DNA of 64,000 nucleotides from an uncultured Acholeplasmatales bacterium (lineage in GTDB: Bacteria; Bacillota_I; Bacilli_A; Acholeplasmatales; Anaeroplasmataceae): positions 37,003 to 101,002 of the forward strand of contig CALUXS010000007.1 of NCBI GenBank assembly GCA_944324805.1, given 5' to 3'. Under the pieces are notes generated by a model. That model had not been told where the DNA came from. It saw only the letters and a list, made by a program, of their open reading frames with translations, and did not search any database. The position numbers and the translations under genes were made by a program. Numbering within the stretch: position 1 is the first letter of the stretch; each line of letters begins with the position of its first letter. Positions 8,226-16,496 of this stretch are shown here, in pieces.

Positions 8226-8936
8226 ATTTAATAATCCATCCTTAATATTAAGTGCTACTGAAGAGAAATTCTTAGCAATAACATGTTCATCATCAAGTTT
8301 TAAACTTTCGCCCTCAGCAGGACTATTCAAATATAACACTTCTGAATAAACAGGGATAATAGCGTAAGTCTCTAATACTTGTTTAGCAGCTTCTCCTTCT
8401 TTTGCTAAATAATAGTTTATTTTGCATGGAGTATATAAAACAACTGCACTTCTAGTTTTACCTTCTTGAGCAGCAGATAATTTATCTAAATCAGCTTGCT
8501 CTAAATTAGATTGCCAACTTGTTGTATAATTCTTTGGCTCAATAATTCCTTCATAGGCCTTAGCAATTGTTTCATCATAAACTGAAGAAACTTGATTAGT
8601 AATTTCACTAGTTACATTACTAATATTATAAAAACACCAATAAGAAATTGCTACTCTAACTGAATGACCTGAATAATATGATTCAATTGAATCAACTGTA
8701 TAACGACTAGCACTCTTAATATCCTTTGGTAAAAAAACTTCAAAACGAGTATTGTTAACATCATAACCTTCAGTTGGAATACGCTCTTCACTAAATTCTA
8801 CATTAGCCATCCAGTCTTTGTATAATTCTTTTTCTCTAACTGTTTGATCTAATGTATAATCTATTTCACTCTTATTACAACTTGCTAAAGCTAATAAGCT
8901 AACTAATCCCATTACAATTGCAACTAATTTTTTCAT
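8223..8936 (-). CDS. Hypothetical lipoprotein
   Basis: 237 residues. The N terminus MKKLVAIVMGLVSLLALASCNK is a lipoprotein signal with lipobox LASC, so Cys20 would be lipidated and the protein anchored outside the membrane. The mature part is soluble, hydrophilic and has no cysteines; I recognise no domain. It is monocistronic: a GAAAGGAAG site precedes ATG, an extended -10 (TGGTAAAAT, 8965-8973) lies upstream and a terminator overlaps its stop. Function unknown. Confidence 0.75.
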   Translation of the reverse strand: MKKLVAIVMGLVSLLALASCNKSEIDYTLDQTVREKELYKDWMANVEFSEERIPTEGYDVNNTRFEVFLPKDIKSASRYTVDSIESYYSGHSVRVAISYWCFYNISNVTSEITNQVSSVYDETIAKAYEGIIEPKNYTTSWQSNLEQADLDKLSAAQEGKTRSAVVLYTPCKINYYLAKEGEAAKQVLETYAIIPVYSEVLYLNSPAEGESLKLDDEHVIAKNFSSVALNIKDGLLN

Positions 8937-8964
8937 TAATATCTTCCTTTCAAAAAGCCATATA

Positions 8965-8973
8965 ATTTTACCA
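8965..8973 (-). promoter_or_regulatory. Candidate extended -10 promoter of the lipoprotein gene
   Basis: On the minus strand TGGTAAAAT, 28 bases before the ATG at 8936. A weak TTTAAA lies 17 bases upstream of the -10. Confidence 0.4.
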
Positions 8974-9010
8974 TAAAAAACAATATATTTAAAGCATTAG
9001 TGTAAAATTA

Positions 9011-9937
9011 CTATTTTTTTTCTGGTTTTAATGCTCTAGGATGCGCTAATTGGAACTGTTTTTTCATATTTTCATAACTTACATGTGTATAAATTTGTGT
9101 AGTACTTAGATTTTCATGGCCAAGTAATTCTTGAACACTTCGCAAATCCGCTCCATTATTCAATAATGCTGTTGCAAAACTATGTCTTAACATATGTGGA
9201 GAAATATGAAAAGTCTCACCACAATCTCTAATAACCTTATCAAGTATTACTCTTACTCCTCTAGTAGTTAAAGAGGTACCTTTTTGATTTATAAATACTT
9301 TTCTATTTTTAGGATTTTCGCTTTTAGCTAAAAGCGTAATTCTAGTATCTCCTAAATACTTTTTCAAATTATCAGCTAATCCAGGAAACATCAAAACAAT
9401 TCTATCCTTACTTCCTTTACCATGAATTAATATTTCCTCTCGACTAAAATCAATATCCTTTATTTCTAAGTTACATAGCTCCCCAACACGTAATCCACAA
9501 CCATACAAAAGCTCAATTATTATAAAATTTCGAAATCCTAATGGTTTTTCTAAATCACAACTATTAAGCATTAATTCAATTTCTTTTTCTTTTACGATTT
9601 TAGGCAAACGTTTAGGAATCTTAAGTGATTCAATATCCTTGAAATAGTTTTCCTTAATATCTCCCTCACCAACTAAATAATCATAAAATCCCTTTAGCGC
9701 TGAAAGCTTACGATTAATTGAACTTTCAGCTTCTTTTTTCATATTAAGTGAGGCAACAAAGCTTTTGCAGACACGTTCATTCCTAATTGTTGTTAAATCT
9801 TTGGCAAAACGTTCACTAACAACGAATTGATTAAACTCTAATAAATCTGTTCTATAAGAAATAATTGTATTATTAGAATAACCCCTATTATTTTTTAAAA
9901 AAGCTAAATATTCTTCAACAGCATCTAAAGGATTCAT
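9011..9937 (-). CDS. xerC: Tyrosine recombinase XerC
   Basis: 308 residues. The N-terminal SAM-like DNA-binding domain (about 1-90) starts [13 protein letters not shown]. The catalytic domain shows the tyrosine-recombinase set: Arg in CGLRVGEL near 151, Lys in GKGSKDR, HMLRH with the His-x-x-Arg pair near 250, [16 protein letters not shown] with the second His and the nucleophilic Tyr near 284. XerC resolves chromosome dimers at dif together with a second Xer protein not seen here. The gene overlaps trmFO by ATGA, the same trmFO-xerC order as in Bacillus, which favours XerC over XerD. Confidence 0.88.
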   Translation of the reverse strand: MNPLDAVEEYLAFLKNNRGYSNNTIISYRTDLLEFNQFVVSERFAKDLTTIRNERVCKSFVASLNMKKEAESSINRKLSALKGFYDYLVGEGDIKENYFKDIESLKIPKRLPKIVKEKEIELMLNSCDLEKPLGFRNFIIIELLYGCGLRVGELCNLEIKDIDFSREEILIHGKGSKDRIVLMFPGLADNLKKYLGDTRITLLAKSENPKNRKVFINQKGTSLTTRGVRVILDKVIRDCGETFHISPHMLRHSFATALLNNGADLRSVQELLGHENLSTTQIYTHVSYENMKKQFQLAHPRALKPEKK

Positions 9938-11223
9938 AGATTATCTTTAACCTCTTGCATCAATTTTAATGCTCTTTCGCAATAAAGACGTTTACGATCC
10001 TTTTTATGATGAGGAATTGTTAATTCCGGAACTATTCCAAAATTTGCATTCATAGGTTGAAAGTCAACATCACTAGCATTAGTAATATAATAAGCTAGTG
10101 AACCAAGCATTGTTTCTTGAGGAAAAATAACAGGATTTTTACCATTAACAAGTAAATCCATATTAATCCCACAAGCCAACCCAGAAGCGGCACTTTCAAC
10201 ATAACCTTCTACTCCGCTAATTTGACCTGCAAAGAAAACTTTAGGATATTTTTTTGTTTGAAATGTAGGTAGCAAAATTTTAGGTGCATTAATATAAGTA
10301 TTACGATGTATTCTTCCATATTTAGCAAATCTAGCATTTTCTAATCCTGGTATCATTTGAAATACTCTTTTTTGCTCACCAAATTTCAAATGTGTTTGAA
10401 ATCCAACTAAATTATACATTGTTTTAGCTGCATCATCCTGACGAAGTTGCAAAACCGCATAAGGACTAGTGCCATCAGGCTTTCTTAAGCCAACAGGCTT
10501 CATTGGACCGAATGTAAGTGTTTGGGGACCTCTTTTAGCCATAATTTCTACTGGCATACATCCTTCAAATACCTTTATCTCAAAATCTTTCGTTTCAGTT
10601 TCTTCTGCTGTTATTAAAGCCTCATAAAATCTATCAAATTCTTCTTTAGTTAAAGGGGCATTCAAATAAGAAGCCTCACCTTTATCATATCTACTTTTTA
10701 AATACACTTTAGAATAATCTAAACTATCTGCATAAACTATTGGAGCCTGAGCATCATAAAAATAAAATTCATCCAATCCAAATAATCTTTTTATTTCTTC
10801 ACCTAAACCATCACTTGTCAAAGGGCCTGTTGCAATAATTGTATATTCGTCAGGATTAATATTTGTAATCTCGTCATATACAATCTCAATATTTGGATGA
10901 TTTTTAATAACGTTAGTTACTTCTTCACTATATCCTTCACGATCAACTGCAAGAGCACCGCCTGCAGGAACAGCATGCTTTTTAGCACATTTTAAAATTA
11001 TTGAATCAAACAATTCCATTTCTGCTTTTAATATTCCACATGCATTTTCTAATGAATCACTTTTTAAACTATTAGAACATACAAGCTCAGCAAATTTATC
11101 TGTATTATGAGCAGGAGTCATTTTCTTAGGGCGCATCTCATATAATTTAACCTTATGCCCTTTATTAGCTAGATAATAAGCAGCTTCAACTCCAGCTAAA
11201 CCTGCACCAATTATATTAATCAT
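9934..11223 (-). CDS. trmFO: Methylenetetrahydrofolate-tRNA-(uracil-5-)-methyltransferase TrmFO
   Basis: 429 residues from the ATG at 11223, which follows AAGGAGG. The FAD-binding signature [18 protein letters not shown] is at the extreme N terminus, as in all TrmFO. Further family features are LYEMRP near residue 37, the CSNSLKSD segment near 53 and [16 protein letters not shown] near 330. It makes ribothymidine at position 54 of tRNA using methylene-folate and FAD. It overlaps ung upstream by 8 bases and xerC downstream, forming ung-trmFO-xerC. Confidence 0.96.
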   Translation of the reverse strand: MINIIGAGLAGVEAAYYLANKGHKVKLYEMRPKKMTPAHNTDKFAELVCSNSLKSDSLENACGILKAEMELFDSIILKCAKKHAVPAGGALAVDREGYSEEVTNVIKNHPNIEIVYDEITNINPDEYTIIATGPLTSDGLGEEIKRLFGLDEFYFYDAQAPIVYADSLDYSKVYLKSRYDKGEASYLNAPLTKEEFDRFYEALITAEETETKDFEIKVFEGCMPVEIMAKRGPQTLTFGPMKPVGLRKPDGTSPYAVLQLRQDDAAKTMYNLVGFQTHLKFGEQKRVFQMIPGLENARFAKYGRIHRNTYINAPKILLPTFQTKKYPKVFFAGQISGVEGYVESAASGLACGINMDLLVNGKNPVIFPQETMLGSLAYYITNASDVDFQPMNANFGIVPELTIPHHKKDRKRLYCERALKLMQEVKDNL

Positions 11224-11881
11224 TAAAATAATCCTCCTTAATCCATTTAATCTCACTTAAACCATTTTTTCGCAAATATTCATTCGTTTTTGAAAAAGGT
11301 TTTGAACCAAAAAAACCTCGATAAGCTGAAAGAGGAGAAGGGTGAGCTGAAGTTAAAATTAAATGATTAGGATTAGTTAAGTAAACTTTTTTCCTAATTG
11401 CAGGATTTCCCCATAATATAAATACCATTGGTCTATCAATCGTATTTAGCATTTTCAAAATATTATCAGTAAATATTTCCCAACCAAAACTAGAATGTGA
11501 ATATGCTTGACCTTTAGTAACTGTTAAGGTTGAGTTTAGTAATAAAACACCTTGTTTAGCTAAATATTCTAAGTTACCATCTTGTGAAAAACTGCGATTT
11601 AAATCAGTGGCCATTTCTTTATAAATATTAATAAGTGAAGGCGGAATTTTTTCACACAAAACACTAAATGCCAATCCGTGCGCTTGGTTAGGTTCATGAT
11701 ATGGATCTTGTCCTAAAATAACTACCTTTACATCATCAATTTTAGTCAATGTTAAGGCATGAAAAATATTTTTATAAGGCGGATAACAAATATTTTTGTT
11801 ATATGCCTCTGTAACCTTATTTTTTAGTTCTTTATAATATTCTTTTTCAGATTCACTTTTTATGAAATCTTCCCATAACAT
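11216..11881 (-). CDS. ung: Uracil-DNA glycosylase
   Basis: 221 residues from the ATG at 11881, chosen for the GGAG site upstream and the normal Ung length. Motifs of family 1 are complete: GQDPYH with the catalytic Asp near residue 62, LLLNSTLTV near 120, and [18 protein letters not shown] with the catalytic His near 185. It removes uracil from DNA to begin base-excision repair. First gene of the ung-trmFO-xerC set. Confidence 0.96.
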   Translation of the reverse strand: MLWEDFIKSESEKEYYKELKNKVTEAYNKNICYPPYKNIFHALTLTKIDDVKVVILGQDPYHEPNQAHGLAFSVLCEKIPPSLINIYKEMATDLNRSFSQDGNLEYLAKQGVLLLNSTLTVTKGQAYSHSSFGWEIFTDNILKMLNTIDRPMVFILWGNPAIRKKVYLTNPNHLILTSAHPSPLSAYRGFFGSKPFSKTNEYLRKNGLSEIKWIKEDYFND

Positions 11882-11918
11882 AATATCAACTCCATTATTT
11901 TGATTATACCATAAACAT

Positions 11919-11952
11919 AAAAAAATCGTAAATACAAAAAGCATTTACGATT
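11919..11952 (-). terminator. Rho-independent terminator after the pilin/beta-helix gene
   Basis: Perfect 10-bp stem AATCGTAAAT/ATTTACGATT (11943-11952 with 11924-11933), 9-base loop, followed on the minus strand by TTTTT. It lies 43 bases after the stop at 11996 and just upstream of ung. Confidence 0.85.
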
Positions 11953-11995
11953 CTTTATATTCATTTAAACTAACGTTTTTAATTATCGATAATTA

Positions 11996-13786
11996 TTAAT
12001 TCCAACCATCAGCTGGTTTCTTAATAGTTTTTATAATCAATCCTTGTGAATTTGTAACATATATAACATCTATTTTATCGGTAGCAGCAGCTATTGCTGA
12101 TGATTCATTTTCAAAACAATTTTCTACATATCTCCAAACAATACAATTATTTTTTTTATCTGAATCAACATAATAACAATTGTTAGATTCATTTACCAAA
12201 ATCACATTTTCTTTTGCAAAATAATAATATTCCATCGAAGCTGCGCAAGCATTATAGATATTATTTTCTTCATTTACATCAGTTTTATTTTCATCTCCAC
12301 CATATATATTTGAAATAGAAATACCGATATTACAATTATTAAAGATATTGTTGTACGCATTTGCAAATCCATTATTAAAAATAGCTAAACCAACTGAAGA
12401 CCAATTTTCATTTATGCTTATAAATCCATTTATTTCATTATTACGAACAACAGCTTGACAACCAGCATCGATAGTAATTGCATTCCCTGAAGCTTCTGTA
12501 GGTATATTTAAATATTCAAAATAATTATTTTCAACTATTGCAGTACCACCATATAAAACAAATCCGTGACGTGGGTAATATGACACGCTGCATCCACTAA
12601 TAGTAGTTTCTCCATTAGTTTCTAAAACTACACAAGAAGCATAAAATTTATCATCATTATTATTTAATTCTTCTCTATCATATGAGAAAGATATTCCACT
12701 TATTAAAATATCAACATTTTGAGAGTTAGAGAAAATTAATGGTCTTTCTCTATACATTCCCAAATTAGTTATCGTTGACACATTATCTTTGAAAATAACA
12801 TCACTATTGCTAGAACCAATAATTTTAATAGATCTATTTATCGTTATTTGTTTTTCAAAAGAATATGTATTAGGTTCAACCATTATTACTTCAATCGTTT
12901 CATCATTTAATGCACTTAAAAATTCTTCAACACTATTTACATTAACTGCCTTTTCCACATTAGCATTACCTCCAACACTAATTCCTTCTAGAGCAGAAAC
13001 TGTAGTGACATTAGCATTTTGATTGATATTTATAATTACTCCATTTTCTTCTACATTTATTAATTTAACATTTGATTTAGCCTCAATTTCAATCTTACCT
13101 TTTTCTATGTTTATTGTTGTTACATCACCATATAAATGATATGAATTAGGTGAAACTTCTATAATGTCAACTAAACTTGCTGAACCATAGTGCTTAACTG
13201 TTGCTGTTGGTGTATTGATAGTTACTTTACCACCAATTGTATTAAGAGAAACATTTTCTTTATTTCCTTCTAACATAATTTCTACAGAATTATCTAATAC
13301 ATCTGTATTAGAAGTAACTTTTGCAATATCTTCTTTAAAATCTTCAGCTACTAAAACTGCATAATCACCATTCAAGTTATCGATTTCACTTTGATTATGT
13401 ACAACAATGAATGTATCTTCCTTAGATGCATCAGTGACACCCTCAGGAGCAACGACATTGTTAGTTTCATCTAATAATAAAATTCTATTAGTTGCCTTAT
13501 CCCATACATATTTATAACCATCTGTATAAGCCTCTAATTTTGATAAATCAATTCCTGATTCTTTCAATAAATCATTAGCTTCAGATGGCCATTCAGATTT
13601 GTTTGTTGCCTCTTCTGCTTGTAAAATTGTATTCATTTGTGTAGTCATTGTTACATCATTTGAAATATTAGCCTTCTTTGTGAAACTCAAATAGCCAACA
13701 ACTGACACCGTAGCTAGTATTGCAATAATTGCAATTACTACTAGTAGTTCTACTAATGTAAAACCTTTTTTTACATTCTTTTTCAT
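11996..13786 (-). CDS. Type IV pilin-like protein with a large beta-helix-like C-terminal passenger
   Basis: 596 residues. The first 45 residues (KKGFTLVELLVVIAIIAILATVSVVGYLSFTKKA) are a canonical prepilin signal and helix, nearly the same as in the major pilin. About 100 pilin-like residues follow. Residues 130-270 are strand-rich with repeating hydrophobic/Asn patterns. Residues 280-520 read like a right-handed parallel beta-helix: a VNSVEEFLSAL.. start, ITINRSIKIIGSSNSDVIF, then short Asn-rich rungs such as GTAIVENNYFEYLN, AVVRNNEINGF, FANAYNNIFNNCNIGISISN. Such folds bind or cut glycans. It has its own promoter and terminator, away from the pilus operon. It is probably exported and exposed through the pilus machinery, perhaps as a tip adhesin; activity unknown. 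Confidence 0.8.
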   Translation of the reverse strand: MKKNVKKGFTLVELLVVIAIIAILATVSVVGYLSFTKKANISNDVTMTTQMNTILQAEEATNKSEWPSEANDLLKESGIDLSKLEAYTDGYKYVWDKATNRILLLDETNNVVAPEGVTDASKEDTFIVVHNQSEIDNLNGDYAVLVAEDFKEDIAKVTSNTDVLDNSVEIMLEGNKENVSLNTIGGKVTINTPTATVKHYGSASLVDIIEVSPNSYHLYGDVTTINIEKGKIEIEAKSNVKLINVEENGVIININQNANVTTVSALEGISVGGNANVEKAVNVNSVEEFLSALNDETIEVIMVEPNTYSFEKQITINRSIKIIGSSNSDVIFKDNVSTITNLGMYRERPLIFSNSQNVDILISGISFSYDREELNNNDDKFYASCVVLETNGETTISGCSVSYYPRHGFVLYGGTAIVENNYFEYLNIPTEASGNAITIDAGCQAVVRNNEINGFISINENWSSVGLAIFNNGFANAYNNIFNNCNIGISISNIYGGDENKTDVNEENNIYNACAASMEYYYFAKENVILVNESNNCYYVDSDKKNNCIVWRYVENCFENESSAIAAATDKIDVIYVTNSQGLIIKTIKKPADGWN

Positions 13787-13822
13787 AAACTTTCTCCTCT
13801 CAAAATAAAAAAGTACAAATAA

Positions 13823-13828
13823 ATTATA
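13823..13828 (-). promoter_or_regulatory. Candidate -10 of the pilin/beta-helix gene
   Basis: TATAAT on the minus strand, 36 bases before the ATG at 13786, which has a GAGGAG ribosome site. The -35 region (TAGATT at 17 bases) is weak. Confidence 0.35.
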
Positions 13829-13854
13829 TACTTTTTCTATAAAAAAATCTACAA

Positions 13855-13883
13855 AAAAGAAAAAAGTCTAGTGTATACTAGAC
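13855..13883 (-). terminator. Rho-independent terminator of the large lipoprotein gene
   Basis: Stem GTCTAGT/ACTAGAC with a 4-base loop (13866-13883), followed on the minus strand by a T-rich tail. It begins 11 bases after the stop at 13894. Confidence 0.85.
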
Positions 13884-13893
13884 TCTTTAAAAA

Positions 13894-16074
13894 TTAAAAT
13901 TCATTAACAACTTTATTTCCATTTGCATCTGTAACTGAAATTATACATAATTTATTTGCTTTACCATTCCAATTACAAATTGCAACTTCATATGTTAATT
14001 CTTGATCAGCATATGGATTTAACCATTCATATTGTTTTGAAGAACTTTGGTAAGTTTGCATTGAAAATTCACCACTTTGAAGTGAATAAGTACCCCAAGT
14101 TCCAACTGGCATATTTAATGTTGCCTTAACAACATAAACCTTAGCTGTACTTTGATCATCTGTTGGCAATGAAACTAATTCTTCCATTGTGCTATTAACA
14201 AATGATTTTGTACTATAGGTATTATTTCCATAAAGGTTAAATAAAACTATTGCATCATCTACAACAATTTGATTTCCTGTTGCTGTATCTTTACCTTTTT
14301 CTTTCAAAGTACCTTTTATTATTACTTCATCACCAATTTTAATAGTGTTTAAAACATCTTGACTAACTCTAACTGCTATTGCACCTGTTTCATCAATTAA
14401 ATAGAAACCAACTTGATTAATAACTGCAGAAGAGACAATTCCACGTAAAGTTACTTCTGTATCATATGGTGAAGATAAAGTTGTAATTACATCTTGATAG
14501 TTATAATCTTCTAAATTAACAACTTCAACCTCATAATCTCTAGATAATTTATAAGAGTCATATGAAACTTCAACAGTTATAGTTACAAAACCTGTTGTAG
14601 TTGCATTTACATGCATAATGCCATTGTCAAAATATAGCATATCAGAATTTGAAGACTTATAAGTAATGTTAGCATCTTTAAATCCTAATAATTCGCTAGA
14701 CATCTTTGTTAAAACTTCTAAGCTTGGATCTGCTGCATATTTATCTCCAAATTGATAATCTAAATAATAATCTAAAATAAATTCTGGTGTTTTAGATAAA
14801 TCAAAACTATAATTTTCATCTTTTACAGAAATTGGCAACACTCTCTTTACAATTCCTGATTTTGTTGACTTTGCGTTTAAAACTGTTAAATAAACTGTGC
14901 AAATCTTACCATCATATTGATCAAGCCATGAAAAATCAGCACCACTTGCTTGAGTATAAGTATATGTACCTGTTTTTTCATCTATATCATAAAAATAATA
15001 ATTAACAAAGTCTTGATCAGCAACACGTTTTACTAATGCATTTGTTTTATATATACTTGTAGTAAAATCAGTTTTAACATCAATATCCATTATTTCTTTT
15101 ACTGTTTTATTTTCAGCAAAATCTAAATTTAATTCACTAACTTTTTCATCAATTGACATTAAATGAACATCTGACAATTGATTTGACCCCATATAGCCAT
15201 ATTTCTTTGCAAAATCTTTTTCAGTGTCTAAAATATAATAATCCTTTGTTGCACAAATTGTAACTGTATTCCCTACTTTAGCACGACCAGCTATTTGAGC
15301 ATCATAAACATAAATAGAAGCCTCATCATCAACTAACATAAAGCCATTTGGAACTAATCCATTAGCATATGTAATTTGAGCAACTTGTCCTGTTACCTTA
15401 ATCTTTGTATTCTTTTTAGCTGTTCTAACAGCAGCTATACTCATCTCTTCGTATTCAGAATCATCAAATTCAGGTGTTTTGTGTTCGAATTCTAAAATAA
15501 TTCCCTCATGTATTTCCTTTGTTCCTTGGAAGTTTTTAATTTTTCCCTTCAATAAAACCTCATCATATTGATATGGTTTATCTTCCATTTGAGCATATCC
15601 AACGCCATTAGAATCAGAAGAATCAAATACGTATATTAAGCCTGTCTCATCTTCAATGTTCATAGCTCCATACTCAGGTTTTAAAATCTCAGCAACTGTG
15701 GCTTTTACAATGTAATTTTCAGTTGTAGTTTCAAAATCTTCAACATCTACTGCTAGTAATTCAGCAACTGTGTAATAATCCCATTTTGCATAAATTGTAG
15801 TATCTGCAGTTACTTTGTCATTTGAAAAATCCCATTTTGTAGTATATTCACTATCTTTGTACCAACCACTAAATTTATAGCCATCTTTTGTTGGTTTAGT
15901 TGGTTCACTTAATAAACCATTGTCGCCAACTTGAATGCTACTTACTTCACTTCCACCATCTACAGCAAAAGATACTGTAAAAGTCTTTTCATTCTTACAT
16001 GAAGCTAATGCTCCAAGCAAACCAACTACGACCAAAAATCTTGTTAAAAGTCGCGCAAATCTTTTCTTTTTCAT
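13894..16074 (-). CDS. Large lipoprotein with InlB-type repeat and OB-fold-like domains
   Basis: 726 residues. The N terminus has a signal with lipobox LASC (Cys near 26). Residues 31-97 form a Listeria-Bacteroides (InlB B-type) repeat: FTVSFAVDGGSEV... YKFSGWYKDSEY... DTTIYAKW. Several following segments match the OB-fold pattern of secreted nuclease-associated domains: AEILKPEYGAMNIEDETGLIYVFD, GFMLVDDEASIYVYDAQ, and GFYLIDETGAIAVRVSQDVLNTIKIGDEVIIKG near 555-600. A bacterial Ig-like module (YKLSRDYEVEVVN) lies between. No catalytic motif is visible. Probably a surface binding protein; ligand unknown. An AGGAGG site precedes ATG. Confidence 0.78.
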   Translation of the reverse strand: MKKKRFARLLTRFLVVVGLLGALASCKNEKTFTVSFAVDGGSEVSSIQVGDNGLLSEPTKPTKDGYKFSGWYKDSEYTTKWDFSNDKVTADTTIYAKWDYYTVAELLAVDVEDFETTTENYIVKATVAEILKPEYGAMNIEDETGLIYVFDSSDSNGVGYAQMEDKPYQYDEVLLKGKIKNFQGTKEIHEGIILEFEHKTPEFDDSEYEEMSIAAVRTAKKNTKIKVTGQVAQITYANGLVPNGFMLVDDEASIYVYDAQIAGRAKVGNTVTICATKDYYILDTEKDFAKKYGYMGSNQLSDVHLMSIDEKVSELNLDFAENKTVKEIMDIDVKTDFTTSIYKTNALVKRVADQDFVNYYFYDIDEKTGTYTYTQASGADFSWLDQYDGKICTVYLTVLNAKSTKSGIVKRVLPISVKDENYSFDLSKTPEFILDYYLDYQFGDKYAADPSLEVLTKMSSELLGFKDANITYKSSNSDMLYFDNGIMHVNATTTGFVTITVEVSYDSYKLSRDYEVEVVNLEDYNYQDVITTLSSPYDTEVTLRGIVSSAVINQVGFYLIDETGAIAVRVSQDVLNTIKIGDEVIIKGTLKEKGKDTATGNQIVVDDAIVLFNLYGNNTYSTKSFVNSTMEELVSLPTDDQSTAKVYVVKATLNMPVGTWGTYSLQSGEFSMQTYQSSSKQYEWLNPYADQELTYEVAICNWNGKANKLCIISVTDANGNKVVNEF

Positions 16075-16139
16075 TTTGTCCTCCTATAGTGGCAAAATAA
16101 AAAATATCTGGTTTTAATTTTTCACTTCTATTAAAAAGC

Positions 16140-16175
16140 GGGGGGCAGCATATTTCTTATGCCAACTTTATTATA
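16140..16175 (-). promoter_or_regulatory. Promoter -10 and 5'-terminal hairpin with C6 tract, leader of the large lipoprotein gene
   Basis: On the minus strand TATAAT (16175-16170) is followed, at about the expected transcription start, by a hairpin GCATA/TATGC with an AGAAA loop (16162-16148), then TG and a run of six C. The C-run is striking in such AT-rich DNA. The hairpin would be at the very 5' end of the mRNA. It may protect the transcript or control it; no known riboswitch class is recognised. Confidence 0.45.
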
Positions 16176-16217
16176 GCAAAAAAAATAATAAATAAAATAC
16201 TAAGACTAAAATTTTAT

Positions 16218-16241
16218 AAAAAAAAGGCTCCCTAAGGAGCC
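16218..16241 (-). terminator. Rho-independent terminator of the pfl operon
   Basis: Stem GGCTCC/GGAGCC (16226-16241) with a 4-base loop, followed on the minus strand by at least eight T. It begins 7 bases after the stop at 16248. Confidence 0.9.
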
Positions 16242-16247
16242 CTTTAA

Positions 16248-16478
16248 TTACATAGATTCATGGATTGTACGGCTAATAACATCATCTTGTTGTTCTTTTG
16301 TCAACTTAATGAAGTTAACAGCGTAACCTGAAACACGAATTGTTAATTGTGGATATTTTTCAGGATGCTTTTGTGCATCTAATAATGTATCACGATTGAA
16401 TACATTAACATTTAAATGGTAGCCACCATCAGCTACATATGTATCTAACATTTGTACTAAGTTATCTACTCTAGACAT
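16248..16478 (-). CDS. Separate glycyl-radical domain of pyruvate formate-lyase (GrcA-like)
   Basis: 76 residues. It corresponds to the C-terminal end of normal [41 protein letters not shown] with the radical Gly at residue 51, and the tail [11 protein letters not shown]. In ordinary PFL this stretch is fused to the catalytic body. Here it has its own AAGGAGG site and ATG, 18 bases after the stop of the large subunit gene. It resembles E. coli GrcA/YfiD, but here it is the only radical domain in the locus, since the large partner lacks one. The Gly would be activated by a radical-SAM activase not encoded in this window. Confidence 0.92.
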   Translation of the reverse strand: MSRVDNLVQMLDTYVADGGYHLNVNVFNRDTLLDAQKHPEKYPQLTIRVSGYAVNFIKLTKEQQDDVISRTIHESM

Positions 16479-16496
16479 AATTTTTTCCTCCTTAAA

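Noticed and set aside
12789..13022. Open frame on the plus strand inside the pilin/beta-helix gene
   Set aside because: Antisense shadow; composition mirrors the Asn/Ile-rich repeats of the real gene.
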